From NCBI RefSeq assembly GCF_028389875.1, contig NW_026907703.1, positions 343,984 through 407,983 on the forward strand: DNA of 64,000 nucleotides, given 5' to 3'. The notes under the pieces were generated by a model. The model was not told the DNA's origin, did no database searches, and was given only the letters and a program-made list of their open reading frames with translations. This DNA comes from Rhea pennata (lineage: Eukaryota; Chordata; Aves; Rheiformes; Rheidae). The position numbers and the translations under genes are program-made. This document shows, piece after piece, positions 45,330 through 58,563 of this stretch (positions within the stretch are counted from its first letter, which is position 1; each line of letters starts with the position of its first letter).

Positions 45330-46680
45330 GCACAGGGAAGATCATTTTCCTCACATCTTTGCCTCCTCTGTGGTGGTTCCTGAGGGTTCTAGGGCTGCCT
45401 CCCTACACACCCCAGCCCAACAGCTGGACCTTAGCACAGGCAGCTGTGCTTGCAGTGCTCCCACACAGCCCTCTGTCTGGTGCCCTTCCTGGGGTTCTCA
45501 CAAAAATAGCGAGAAAATCATGTCTCTGCCATTCCCTTTCTCTCCCTTTAGACCTTTCAGTGAGTTTGGAGATGGGCAAGCAGATGCCTGGACTGTCCAG
45601 AGAACTCTGGGGATGGATGAGCCTTTTACACTCTCACTCATCTCCTAGGCTTTCCCTGGAGGCTGTATTGATGGATACCAGTAAGAGAGGTTTCCATAGT
45701 CAGCCCAGAATGACTGAGGTCCCTGGCCCTCCCCACTGCAAGAGTGAGAGTCAAATGTGAGAAAGCTGAGGGATGGAGACCAAATCCTATAAGACTAGGA
45801 GAAAGGGGAGAGGAAAAGCCCTTAACGGTTGGTGGAAGGAAGGACAAAGCATTTCTAGCCCTGAATAGCCGGCCCATCCAAGATGGACAAGTGCCCCAGG
45901 ATCGGCTCCACCACACCAGCAGCCCAGCTGTAATTCAGCACCCTCAGCCCCTTCCAGGATCTCTGCTCCATGGTGCCAGGGACTCGGCAGGGTCTGGGGG
46001 GAGGAGGAAGCTGTGGGAAAGACATGCAGGAAAGGACAGGAGTGAGACTCTGGTCTCACTCACAAACTGTAACTGTGCAAAAACCCAGCAGTAATATAAA
46101 CACCACCATGACTTGCCTCAGGACATCCAGCGCCGGCCTGCAGTCCTCAGCATGAAGGGGTGACCTCTGCACTGATGGTGCCTGGGAATGAAGATCGAGG
46201 TTGGGATTTCACTCTCTGCATCCCCCCCCCCACCAAGTCCCTGCCTTCCCTGGACTCTGCAGACCACTGCCCAGGGCTCAGGCTTTGCCCTGATTTTTTC
46301 ATCTTCTCAGCAGCTCCTGCAGTAAATCCCCAGCAGGGCCTAAATGTCTCTGCTCTTTGGTGTGCCTTGGGATTAATAGTACTAACGAGCCTCTCGGGGT
46401 TGATCCTGCATCTTGGTTCTCCCCAGAGGCTGCAGAGAGTGAGCAATGCGTAACTGGCTCCCAAAGGAGACTGAAAATTCTGGACTCTGGAAACTTGTAA
46501 AGAACTCTGGCAAGGCCTGACTTTACACATAACTCCTGGTCATTTTAATTCTCATTCATGCCCCTTTGAAAAGGAACTGGAGGCTGGGCAGCCAGCAGTA
46601 CTACATAAAGTTCATGAAACAAAGTCATTAGAGGTCCCATGAATGGGATTCTCCTCACTTCCCTGCAGACAACTGTCTTT
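45330..46680 (-). repeat. OR 5' flank, paralogous to 33370-34500
   Basis: Counterpart of the flank of the other minus-strand OR. It is about 200 bp longer, with a C(10) run at 46222-46231. Frames such as 45190-45648 are not conserved in the other copy. Confidence 0.8.
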
Positions 46681-46854
46681 TCACTGACTCGCTCAGGTTC
46701 AGAGAGCCCTGACAGCTTGGGCTGGTCCCTCCAGCCTCCTACAATGCCTTTTGGAAAGGCTGAAAGTCACCTCGAAATTCCATGTCACATTTCCACACTT
46801 GCTCAGTCTTTCTCCAATGTCCAGGATCATCAGAAAGGGCCACAGACACAAATA

Positions 46855-47090
46855 TTACAAGATCAAAAGGGTAATTCATGTTGGAAAGAACATCTGGAAG
46901 TTTCTACTTCCACCTCCTTACCAAGGCAGGGACATGTTGACATCAGTCCACATTGCTCAGAGGTTTATCCATCAGGTCTTGAAAACCTCCAAGAATGGAG
47001 ATTGCACATCCTGCACATTTAGACAACCTGTTCTAATGCTTGACCATCCTGATGGTGAAAAGTATTTTCCTTCTGTGCAGTCTGAACCAC
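46855..47090 (-). mobile_element. Old CR1-like 3' fragment
   Basis: Antisense CR1 words in order on the plus strand: attgctcagaggtttatcca, ttgaaaacctccaagaatgg, acaacctgttctaatgcttg, then atcctgatggtgaaaa. It is highly diverged and abuts the start of copy D. Confidence 0.65.
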
Positions 47091-47159
47091 TCTTTGTTCA
47101 ACTTCTCCCCTCTCTTTTCCACCCACAGAGCACTTCTCTCATTTGAAGTCATGCTCCTG

Positions 47160-50100
47160 GAGACATCCTCAGTGTCCAGCAGCTGCAGAGCTGGGAGCTG
47201 CTCCCCTCACAAATTCCGGAGTGAGCCAAAATGCAGGTCCTGGGGCACAGCACTGCCTTACAGGCTCTGCAACAGGGCCAGGACAGCAGTACTGCAGTGT
47301 GTGGGCATGTCCTGAGAAGCCCAGCATCAAAACTGTGGGAGATCCAGGGAGTCAGGGTTGTACATCCCCCTTGGGAGGGCCTGGGTGCCTATGGTGGGAT
47401 GCAGGGTGCCAGAACTGTACAGCCCCCAAGAGAGCTACAGTTCCAAGGTTGGTACAGGGTGCCAAGGGCTATACTCAGAGGAGAAGCACTGCCTTCAGGC
47501 CATGCTGAGCCCAAGGATCAGCTGAGCCCTGGACTCAGCCAAAAAGAAAGCTGGGCAAAATTAATGAGAAAGGGAAAAATTATCCAGATTTGCCACTTGG
47601 ACTCTCCCAGGGCTTTGGAGACTGGCAAAGACCAGGGTCCCAGATAAAGCCCTCTAGATGATGTGTCTTAAGGGTTGCTCTTTTGGGGCATATCATCTCT
47701 ATCTTAAGCACTGTAGACCAAGAAACCTTGCTGAGGACTTTAAAAAACTAAGAACCTACTTTGGTGCCTCAAGGAGGAAGGCTGCGTTCTGTCCCATGCT
47801 CTCCTACATCCTTCTTCTGCATAAAGGGTCGTCCACAGCAGCTATCAGTTTTGAGGCTCCTGAAAGCATCTCAGCCCATGGCCAGGCTCTGTGCTGTTTC
47901 ATCTCACATTGATCATGTCTTTGAAAAATCCCAACCCCCAATCCATCCCCCATACTGCAGCTACCCACACAGCTCTGCCTAGTGCAGAGACCTGTCGGTG
48001 CAGGGGGTGCAGACTGACCTCTTCAATGCCTCATTTGAAATATTTCACATTTTTTTCACTGTCTTGAAGGATTTATCAGCAAGTTTTGGAAAATAACTGG
48101 GATGAGGGGAGGTGACTGCTTTCCAGGGTGTGAGTGGAAGGATCTCTGCTCTTGCCCTGGCTATACCATCTCCATGGTGGTGACCTACTGAGCTCCCAGA
48201 AGACATGAGCTGAGGTCACAATAGGATGTGCTGCATCACAGGGAGCTCTTCCTGGTGCCACGGCAGAACTCTCATTTCCCTAAAAGACCTGGGCACTGCG
48301 GGGCACTTCTCATGCGCTTCCCACCATTGCCCTTAGGAGCTGCTCCACACTGAGGAGTGGGGATGGGAGATATTGGGGCCACACTGGGGCTGTTCCTTCA
48401 CAGACAGAGGCACAGGGACCTCTTGAAGACAAGTTTTGGGTGATGAGACGGGAAGAGCGTACTATTTCCCTGGATGAAAAGGTGAGCTGAGAGCAAGGGA
48501 GTAAGCAAGATAGAAGGCTGCTGGACCAAGACCATTGACAAGGACTGCTGTTCCTTGTTCCCAATGGTCCTGAGGCTATTCACCAAACATAAGAGGTTTG
48601 AGAGCTCCTTCCCAAGGTGTCACACAAAGACACAAGAGCCCTACCTGACGGTCCTATCTGGCTCCAGGGACAATGTGGCAGCCAGAACTCCTGGGTCCTG
48701 TGGCTGAGGTTGCCCTGAGCCCCAGCTCTATCCACTAATGTCAGGGAGCAATGCTGGTTCAGGTTTTCCTGGGCACAGGTCTCCCTTTGGGATCTGACTC
48801 TGGCAGGAAATGCAGCCTCTGTCTTGGAGGCTGGTGTGTCCTGCAACTCCCATGGGGCTCTTAAGAGCCTGCTGGAAATGCTCATATAGGAAATGGATCC
48901 TTCACCTTGTAATAAATCCAAGGGGTCTACTGATTTAGAAACCTCTGCTCCTTCTTCCTGGATCCTCTTCTGCTTCCAACACGGCAGAGCATGTTTTGGG
49001 CTCAGAGATTTTGTTCTCAGATGGCCACAGCCCCTGCCCTCCTGCAGAAGGAGGACAAACCTCTGCACTCAAAAGACAGCCTGTTTGTCCTGCAAGTCTC
49101 TGCTGACACCAACCATTTTTCTCTGAGCTGTGATGGGCAGTGCTGGGGGTGAGTGCAGCAGGGCCATCTCCTCCAGCTTCCTGAGAGCCCCACACCTCTG
49201 CTGCCCACATCCAACAAGCACTGAGCTGCTCTACCCTGGCTGCCCTGTGCCCCTGGGACTCCTCAGCCCTCTGGAGCAATGCAACGGGGTGCAGCCTGGC
49301 CCCACAAAGAGCAGCCCCTGTCTGGATGCAGCCGAGCCCTGCCAGGTGCAGCGTGAGGGCTGCTGAGCCCAAGGGCTGCTGTGGGAAGGGGCATGGGTGA
49401 AAAGGGGTGAGAGGACACAGCACTGCCCTGCCCTGGGGGCAGCAGCATGCTGCCCGTGGGCTCCAGCGCCCCAGCCATGCCCAGGGCCCCAGGGCTGGTA
49501 CCAGGGCTGGCACCAGCACAGGCCCCAGGGCTGCTTGCCACACTCAGCACAGCCCCAGGGCACAGGGCAGCAAGGAGCCCCGTGGGGCCCCTGCGACAGA
49601 GCCCAGCCCTGTGGGGCAGCGGCTGGGCCCCGGGGCCCCGCACTGCTGCCCACAAGATGGCGCCGTCCCAAGGGAGTAGGGGAGGGGAGGGGAGGTGCTG
49701 GTGGACAAGCAGTGTCTGTGTGCTGCAGAAAACTCTGCCCCATCAAAAGACCAGAGGGCTGCTGAGAATTTTCTCCAAGATGTGGATGATATCTCTGAGG
49801 GTTGATGTGTCCTGAGGGTCCCCTAGCTGCAGCCATGGCTGGTCGTATGCCCTGTGTCCCTGATGTATAGCTGCATGTTATCTGTCAACCCTCTGTGAGG
49901 TGAAGAGCGGGCATGTGGTGTGTCAGAGTGGTGGGGTACCTTGTGGTGTGGACAGATGATACCCCAGTGTCCTGGTGCTCATCACAGAAGGAGGTGCCTG
50001 GAAAGAGCAGTGCTGTGTGTGGGCAGTGCTGCCAAGCTGCGGAGAAAATGAATACTTTGAGGTGAAGAGCTAACTTAGCTTGTAGGGCCCAGACTGCCCA

Positions 50101-51960
50101 GGTGGTGTGAGCCAGGGATGCTGGCAGCCTACTGCCTTGTGTGTGATGAGGTTCAGGCCTTGAGTTTCCTCAGCTGTTGCAAAGATGTGCAGGCAGGATG
50201 CTGCCTAAAGGGCAGGGAGTGTTTCTGCTTACTCTGAGGTGTGAACCAAGGCTGCTTTTTCCCTTTCTGCTTGCTTGCTTTTCTTCATGAGAGCTTTCCC
50301 TTGCAGCAGTGTTTGCTGACGGATAGGGGACTGTGAGCATTTCTCATTGCTGACTGGGCATTAATGTGCTGGAAGCTCTTTGGAGGAGTGAAAGCTTTGT
50401 GGAGAGGTGGTCTTTGTATATGAGTAAGTATGTTCCTAGGAGATGAACTAAAAGGTGCTGCTCCCTTGCTGTGCCAGATCTCCCTGGACAAGGAGTCCCT
50501 TTGAGTAGGCAAGCCAAGCAAGAGTGCCCTGCAAGGGCTGCACCTCTCCTCCTCCCAGCTGCAGTCTCTGAATTCTCCCATCATCCTGCTGTCTGTGCTG
50601 CAGCAGGGACAGAAGAGAGCAGCCCACGTGCAGGCAGGAGTGTGCTAGGTGTGGTGTCGTTAGGTGCTGACACTGCTGATATGGGCAAGGTACTGTTTTT
50701 TCTCCTGAGCCTTGGATGGATGTGAGGAGCCCCACTTAGCTCTAAATGCATTGCTGCAAGTAGCTGGAGCCAAGGGAGTGGTGGTGAGCACAGCCATCGT
50801 CCAAGGAAGCTGCCATCTTTTGGTCAGGCACTGAGGACCTTCTGTCCTTGAAGCCCTTGACCCTTGGTATTTTCTACCTGAGCACTTTTAGAGTTCCCCC
50901 TCCTTTTTTGAGGGGACAGTCCCAGAGCTCTTGCAGTGTAACCACTCTTGTTTTCGATCTCATTCCTGCTGCGGCCTGAGGGGATAGTCTCCCTGCAGTG
51001 CTGAGAAGTCAGGGTGCCCATGAGGTGAGCACTGAGGGTCAAATACTTTGTAAGAGAGGAAAGAGAAATGGTCCTTCCTCCAGTCTGCCCCCTCATGCCA
51101 TTTTAAAGCATACCCAGCTCTTCCAGCCTCTCCTTATCTGCCCCATGCTTCAGCCCCTGACTGTTTTGGTGTCCTTGTGCTGGACTTCCTCCTTTATGTC
51201 AGTTCCTTTCTGGAACTGGAAAGTTCAGACAAGACCAAGCATCCAAAAAAGGTCTTAGTTTTGCCCAAACCAGGAGTCCAGTCTCTCCATGGCCTGGCTG
51301 TCTGTGCTCTGATGATTGTTCGGTTCAATACAGAGGGGAGATATTTGCCCCGGGCTACTGTGACTATGTAAGGCCAGCAGAACTGATAATAACCCTCCAA
51401 TTCTTTCTTTCTAGGTTGCTACACTCATGTAGGATCCAAGTGCAGTTCTAGTGCCCGCATGGCTGGAGGGAGGATGCCAGGGTACATCCCTGTAGCTGTC
51501 AACATCTTTGCAAACATCGTGACCCTCTGAAAGCAGCTGCGAGTGAGTGAGGTGAGGCTACATATGGATGTGAAGACTCCCCTCAATGCACCTGGCTGCC
51601 ATGGGTGACAGGTATGAGTTCACCTCCTGGTACCTCTGCTCTCCTTCTGCTTCCTCATGCCACAAATGCTATTACTACTGGCCTGCTCAGTGAATGCTAT
51701 TGTGCCCCTCCTTTCCTTTGGGGCCTATAAATGGCCGGTAAGATGAATTAAAGACTCTTCTCATGAAGTGCAGCATGTCTTGAAGGCCCGTGTCTAAGTG
51801 CCTGAAAGCCTCCTGTGTGTGGGCTGAGGAAGTCTCACAGTGCTTGGGCTTCTCACTCTGCAAGGGATGAAGATGTGCCCAGTGCCAGGCAGCACGTGGC
51901 ACTAAGGCATCCTCACGTGTGCTCAGGAGACGTGCAGGACCTCCAAGCATTTCTGAGTTG
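47160..51960 (+). repeat. Segmental duplication copy D
   Basis: Collinear with 13780-19863 and 26434-26600. Contains a right inverted arm (47500 to about 49090), the GC-rich block (49300-49665), and the uninterrupted site where the other copy carries the ERV (ctcat at 51760-51764). It lacks the left arm, the CR1 spacer and the GC box/CCAAT segment. No conserved coding frame. Confidence 0.85.
48233..48775 (-). repeat. 543-bp near-perfect inverted duplication, copy 1
   Basis: The reverse complement equals 52860-53402 with only two differences seen (48695/52940 and 48275/53360 regions) and no indel. This copy is embedded in the copy D right arm, so it is the source. Confidence 0.95.
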
Positions 51961-52859
51961 TGTCTGTAACTTCGGCGTTACAAAACAAATCCCCTAACCG
52001 TTGTCCCCAGGTGGAGGTTCATGGCATGGTGGGGTCCAGGGATGAGGCAGCAGCCTGCTGTGCCTGCAGGGAGCAGCATCCTTCCCTCCCAAAGCAGCAG
52101 CATTGCCCAAGGAGCCTTGCTGTGGCCCTGGTCTTGTGCTCAGGTTTTTGCACACACCTTTTGAGCCCAGAGAGCCTTGGCCACTTTCTGGTGTCACCAC
52201 AAGAGCTTCTGTGTGTGTCTGGGCTGAGGAGCCAGGGGAAGGCAGTGAGCAGAGCAGTGCCTGGGGAGTGTGCAAGTGGCAAGTGTCCTGCATCCTGAAG
52301 GGAATGGCTCTGGGGATTTGTTGTGCCTGTGGCTTTGGTGTGGTGATCCAAAGAGCTGTGCAGACAGGCAGACTCATGGCTGTTTCTAACGGAAGACCAG
52401 TTGTCTTTAAGTTACTGTTGATTTTTCCTGCCTTGAGGACACACCCTGGGAAACTGCTAATCTCTTCCCACTGCATAGACCTATCCCAGTGGCTCTTGTG
52501 TCTGGAGAGAGTTTGTTGCTAGCATTTTAGGGAAGCTTCTCTGTCCCGCTTCTCCTGCTCTCTCTGAAGAGAGGGAGAAGAAGCAACAGCCATATGGCTG
52601 CAGGTGGGGGAAAGCCTCACTTGTCTCCCGTGGGAGCAACAACTGGGCTGCTCACCTTCTGTACTGGGGAGAAGTGGTGAGAGACATAAAACCCAAGACA
52701 CACAGCTGTAAGCAGTGGGTTCCCAGGAGACGTGGGAGCACAGATGTCCCCCTGTTATCTCTGAAGTACAAATAAAGAGTTTAAGACATGCAGTCACATT
52801 TGGCCATTCCAGCGTGTCTGAGTTCCCTGAGTACTTTATACACTAGCAGGAGGTGGCTA
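51961..52859. other. No recognised gene
   Basis: Sequence between the end of copy D paralogy and the inverted fragment. Frames 51994-52476 and 52103-52522 show no recognisable domain, and there is no counterpart elsewhere in the window. Confidence 0.45.
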
Positions 52860-53402
52860 TGCCCAGGAAAACCTGAACCAGCATTGCTCCCTGACATTAG
52901 TGGATAGAGCTGGGGCTCAGGGCATCCTCAGCCACAGGACCCAGGAGTTCTGGCTGCCACATTGTCCCTGGAGCCAGATAGGACCGTCAGGTAGGGCTCT
53001 TGTGTCTTTGTGTGACACCTTGGGAAGGAGCTCTCAAACCTCTTATGTTTGGTGAATAGCCTCAGGACCATTGGGAACAAGGAACAGCAGTCCTTGTCAA
53101 TGGTCTTGGTCCAGCAGCCTTCTATCTTGCTTACTCCCTTGCTCTCAGCTCACCTTTTCATCCAGGGAAATAGTACGCTCTTCCCGTCTCATCACCCAAA
53201 ACTTGTCTTCAAGAGGTCCCTGTGCCTCTGTCTGTGAAGGAACAGCCCCAGTGTGGCCCCAATATCTCCCATCCCCACTCCTCAGTGTGGAGCAGCTCCT
53301 AAGGGCAATGGTGGGAAGCGCATGAGAAGTGCCCCGCAGTGCCCAGGTCTTTTAGGGAAATGAGAGTTCTGCCATGGCACCAGGAAGAGCTCCCTGTGAT
53401 GC
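52860..53402 (+). repeat. 543-bp near-perfect inverted duplication, copy 2
   Basis: Same sequence as the complement of 48233-48775, flanked by unrelated DNA on both sides (ggaggtggcta to the left, tcccttgcccatctg to the right). It ends about 40 bases before copy B begins, so it marks the duplication breakpoint. Confidence 0.95.
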
Positions 53403-56016
53403 TCCCTTGCCCATCTGGGCTATGCTCCACTTCTACTCCAGCCCAGTTCCTTCTAAATGGGCATGCAATGCCCAGATTGTGTCATCTGAATGAAAACCTG
53501 AACCAAGGGTAATGAGCTCCCTTCTTGTCCCCATCTAGGTGTCCTGCCTATTTAAGACATGGGAATATAGATATCTGGGGGTGGGATTTTTCCACCTCTT
53601 GTAGATAACCATCCTCTGATGTTCCTCTGATGAAAGAACTGACAAAGCTGTAACTGGTCTCTCTGTGTTATTTAGAGAGGGGCCAAAGGTGATTAGTTTG
53701 CTTTACCTCCGTGAACATTTCCCAGGGGGGAGGGAACCCAAGGGACAGAAGAAGTCACGCCTTCAGCTGGGCCCCTGCCCTTGAGCAGAGCCAGGCTTCA
53801 GGGACAGAGGGGAATGATGGCAAACTGGCAGCACAGCTCTGTGCAGCATTAGATCCTCTGCAAAGAGCAGCAGGGCTGCAGGCACTGCCTCCTGCTGCTG
53901 ATGTGAGATGAGACATGACAGAGAGAAGTGAACGGTTGTGTTGAGTGTGAGGACAGAGGAGAGCTCCTTGTAGGAGAAATCTTCACAGCCCTTGAAACGG
54001 TAAGTCTCTGGTGCAGGGCAATGCTGTGGAGGCTCCTGGAAGGGTCTCCTAAACCTTTTCCATCCCTCAAGGATCACTCTCCTTTGTAGAGGAGGGCAAG
54101 ATTCTTCAGAGTAGGAATCCCCTGCCACACTGCCACCGCACAGGGCATGCTGCTACTTTCTCCCAAGGATGGCTGCAGGGCTGTGAAGCTGGGATATGCA
54201 CCCAGGTGTGCCCAGGGCTGTGATTCAGAGCAGTGTCCTTGCACTGCAGAGGAAGGTGAAGAAAAGGCTACTGAAAAAGGGAAGGAGGTTCCTTCCAGGT
54301 CTTTCAGTTTCCTAATTTTGAAAGGAAGAAAAAAGGAAAGTGTTTCCTCTTTTGTCAAGAAACTAGGATTCACAAATCTTCACTCTCAGAGATAAACAGC
54401 TCTGAAAGATCATCAAAGCCCTTCAACTCCACTTCCCCCTACAGCAGCACCAGCAGCATCTTTATGGACTTCTCAGGGCTTTTGTGACCTACTCCATAGG
54501 ACCTGCATGCACAGAGATGCCCTTGGACAGTGCCCAGTCCTGAGAGGTTTCTGTAGGGCAGAACTGAGCACACACAGGGTGTGACAGGGTCTGAGAGCAC
54601 TGACAGGGAAAAGATGTTGGGACAGAGGAAGCTCCAGGCAGCAGGAACAGCTGCAGAATGAAAGGGAACTGCAAACAGAATCATCATGGGATGATGCATT
54701 TTGACAAGTGAATGTCAGTCCCTCTGATGCAGACACCTTCCTCTGAGCAAGCCTCCAATGTCTCCTCTCCCAACCAGAAGAGCCCCTGCCCTGACAGCCA
54801 CGGGGTCCAGGGTATAAGCCCCCTCCTCTGCAGCCAGACCTCTGGCAGAGGAGAGGGGCATCTCTCTTGCCACGACTCCATCTCATGCTGCCCCACAAAG
54901 GGGTGGAGATCTGCCCTGAAATGTCATCATCAGTGAGGTGGCATGCCCAGCCGGGCAAGGTGAAGCCTTGCCTGCATTCCCATCTGCCTCTCTCCCCTTG
55001 CCTCCCTTGGCAGCAGGATCATGCTGTTGCTCCTTGTTTCCCCTCCACGATGCTCCTGTTCTTGCTTTTGGGCTTTCTGGGGTTGGGAGTTTTCAGCTGC
55101 GGTTCAGACATTGGTGCTGCAAGTCAGGAACAGAGGGGTCTGCTTGGGAGTGAGGTTTCCCCAGTTCCCTGCTAATCTGTGGAGCTCCAGAAAAGGGCGT
55201 CTGTGGGGAATGAACTGACTCTCCCTTAAGGAGAGCCTATTGTCAGTCCTAAGAGTCCGTTGAGTGTTTCCCTGTGGTGTCCTGCCAGGCTGCAAACTGC
55301 CCTCCAGAAAGGCAGTGCTGTCTCATATCATTGCTGTGATATCTGAGAGCCCCATGCAGAAGGTGCAGAGATGCTGGGAGTATGGAGATGGTGGTGGGAG
55401 GCTGCAAATGAGCAGCTGAAAAGAGCCTTGTGTGTCCTTGGCTAGAAGGGGAGTGTGGAGAGCTCCCTCCGGTGCCTGGAGAAAGGGAGGGAATTTTGAA
55501 ATGAGACTCTTCTGCTCTCAGCAGTGGCTGGTTGCTTTTTAGGGTATCATCATCCTCCAACTCAAAAGGGAAGGAGCACAGGAGGGCTGGGAATGAGACT
55601 AACAGACAGGCGAACTGTCCCCACTCTGCACCAAATGCCAGTGGATGTTTTCCTCTGAGGACTTGCAGTGGAAATGCCGAGGATTTCTGCTCTTAAGGAG
55701 CACTCTCCAGGGGTGACAGGGGCATCTCAAAGAAAATAAACAATATTAAGAAAATCCCTGAAACTCATTTCTGTAACCACCATTCTTGAGAATTGATGTG
55801 AAGATGCTGAAAAGCCCTGCCACAAGACGAGTGGATTTCATTTGACAGAAACTGTGAGTGTCAGAGCTACTCACAAATAGAGATGCAATGTCAGATTTTT
55901 AATAAGAAATGTAAAATTTTATTAATTTCTTTTTATTTATTTATTTTTTTTAAGTCTCTCCTAAATTGTCCCTATCTTTTTCTCCTTGAATCGTTCCCCA
56001 TGGCCAGTGGGAAACA

Positions 56017-56944
56017 ATGTCCAACGGCAGCTCCTTCAACGAGTTCTTCCTTCTGGCATTCACAGACACACAGGACCTGCAGCTCTTGCACTTCTCGTTC
56101 TTCCTGAGCACCTACCTGGCTGCCCTCCTGGGCAATGGCCTCATCATCACAGCAGTAACCTGCAGCCACCACCTGCACACCCCCATGTACTTCTCCCTCC
56201 TCAGTCTCTCTGTTCTAGACATTGGTGCCATCTCTGTTACTGTCCCCAAATCAATGATCAATTCCCTGTGGGACACCAGAGGCATTTCCTACTTGGGATG
56301 TGCTGCTCAAGTCTTTTTCTTTCTTTTCTAATGTTCAACAGAGTATTCTCTTCTCACAGTCATGGCCTATGACTGCTATGTTGCCAACTGCAAACCCCTG
56401 CACTACAACATAATCATGGGCAGCAGAGCCTGTGTCAAAACGGCAGCAGCTGCCTGGACCAGTGGTTTTCTCAATGCAGCCCTGCACACTGCCAACACAT
56501 TTTCCATACCTCTCTGTCAAGGGAATACAGTGGACCAGTTCTTCTGTGAGATTCCCCACATCCTCAGGCTCTCCTGCTCTGACTCCTACCTTAGAGAAGT
56601 TGGGCTTATTGTGATTACTGCCTGTTTAGGCTTAGAGTGTTTCGTTTTCACCGTGGTGTCCTACGTGCAGGTCTTCACTGCTGTGCTGAGGATGCCTTCT
56701 GAGCAGGGCCAGCACAAAGCCTTTTCCATGTGCCTCCCGCACCTGGCTGCAGTCTCCCTGTTTGTCAGCACAACATTTTTTGCTCACTTGAAGCCGCCTT
56801 CCCTCTCCTCCCCAGCTCTGGATCTGGTAGTGGATGTTCTGTACATGGTGGTGCCTCCAACGGTGAACCCCCTCATCTACAGCATGAGGAACAAGGAGCT
56901 CATTGAGGAAACTCATCCAATGGGTACAAGGTCAGCACCAATAA
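56017..56944 (+). pseudogene. Olfactory receptor pseudogene, copy B partner of 6967-7899
   Basis: Starts MSNGSSFNEFF like its copy A partner and is open for 104 codons. It then meets TAA at 56329-56331, where copy A has TTA (Leu), in TM3. The frame continues after the stop with MAYDCYVANCKPLHY, so the Arg of DRY is Cys. It keeps the complete QFFCEIP loop, unlike copy A. Near 56901 an 8-base deletion (ctcattgag against ctcaaggatgcactgag) shifts the C terminus after MRNKEL. The upstream splice-acceptor AG is also lost. With a stop, a frameshift, a lost motif residue and a lost acceptor, it is non-functional as an OR. The stop position was taken from the partner frame. Confidence 0.95.
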
Positions 56945-57886
56945 CTGGCCCACGTGCATTCACTCACTGCAATGTCTAGAGTCAAGGCTGTGTGTTGTGC
57001 ATTTCTTTCTTGTCCCTTTTGCATCCATGTTAAAAACAAACAAAAAATTCAGTTCATGCTCCATCTCCCCAGAAATCTCTCATTTGAATTGGACCCAGAG
57101 ACTATTTTGAAGCAGGAAGCCCGGCTTCTCTCTTCATCGGCACTGATGGAGGTGTTGTCCCAAAACTGGGTGCTGTTACCCGGTGTGCAAAGCAACACTG
57201 GGTCGAGATACTTGTTTATTTCATTTCTGCACAGAGATGGGTGCTAGGTGGTAGATCCACAAAGCTAGCACACCTTCTCCCTTTCTCTTTCTTTACTTAC
57301 ACACACTTTTCAGGGAGTGCTTTATATATAATTTTTTCTATTGGTTACAATTGTATTACATCACATATTCACTCTGCATTTGTGCTTTAACATTCCTGTT
57401 CATTAGCTTAAGAAGCAGAGAAGAAGGTGGTAACATCATTATCATGTCATTTCTGTCTCATTATTCATTTAAGAGTGAGTAGTTTAGTATGTTAATAAGC
57501 CTTAATGAACTTCTAGGTTACTCTGGGTTTTTCTGCTGCTTTTGTCTTGTCGACTCCTCACATTCTTCAAAATGTTGTGGTTTTCTCAAGGTTATTCGGC
57601 TGGAGCTGGTTGCCCTTTGCAAGACTGTTTTACGAGAGCCTCTCTCCCTTGTCCTTGAGTCTTGTTAAGTATTTGAGGGTTTCATCAGTATAACTCTAAC
57701 AGAGGAACCTCACAGCCTGCAAGGCTGAGCTCGCTTGGATGCCCCCAGTGCAATGAGAGGAGTTTCCCTTTGCAGTGTCTCTTTTGGTAGTGACACCAAG
57801 GGAGCTCAGGGGCCCAGAGTCAGGCTCAGATAAATACTGATGAGGTGGGACCATGGGTCCTGTGTCCATTAGGAGAGCTCAGCTCC

Positions 57887-58563
57887 CCTGGCCACAGTCA
57901 GGGTGTGATCTCACATCCCTCTCCTGTGAGGCTGGCAGCCAGCTGTCACCGTGGGCTGCTCCCTTCCCTCTACAGAGCTCCAACACTCAAAGCACAGCAG
58001 GAATGAAGGGGAGGAGTGTCTGCTTGAAGTCTCTGTGAACAGACCTTCTGCTGCACAGCACCATTCCCAAACTGCCACAGCAGGCCTTTCCTCACGGCAA
58101 TCTTTGCAGGGGGGCTGCAACTTTCTTGGAGAAACATCCACCAAAAGCAGCAGGAGATTTTCTTTTTAGGCCTTTTCTCCTCTTTTCCACACTATTCTGC
58201 TCTGTTCTCATGTGTGTATATGGCCTAAGTCCTCTTGTAACATGGTGCTTCCGTGTGCATTTCTGTGAGCTCAGACAGGAGCAGGCCCTGAGGACCCTCA
58301 CGGCATACCTGGCTTCCACAATATAATTTCCATAATAAAAGGGCATCTCCTCTGTGATGTACCTGTAGTCTGGTCTTTCTTCAGAAGACAGAGTCAAAAA
58401 TATTCTCATAGGAATGCACCATTAAGGAATCTGGCATTCTCCTTGTGAAAATAGCATATGGGGGGTGAGCTCAGAGTCCCAATGTGATCTGTTAGGGACT
58501 GAGGGCTGGATTCAGGGCTCATCTCTGAGTGACCAGTGCTGGTGGACTGATCCACCAGCCTCC
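57887..58563 (+). other. Block absent from copy A, present in B and C
   Basis: 677 bp bounded by CTCC at both ends (57883-57886 and 58560-58563), where copy A has a single CTCC at 8837-8840. Copy C carries a diverged version (26750-27400). No gene recognised inside. Confidence 0.85.

Noticed and set aside
48310..48564. Identical 84- and 62-codon frames in 48310-48586 and 53049-53325 as conserved proteins
   Set aside because: Identity is due to the recent 543-bp inverted duplication, not to selection on protein.
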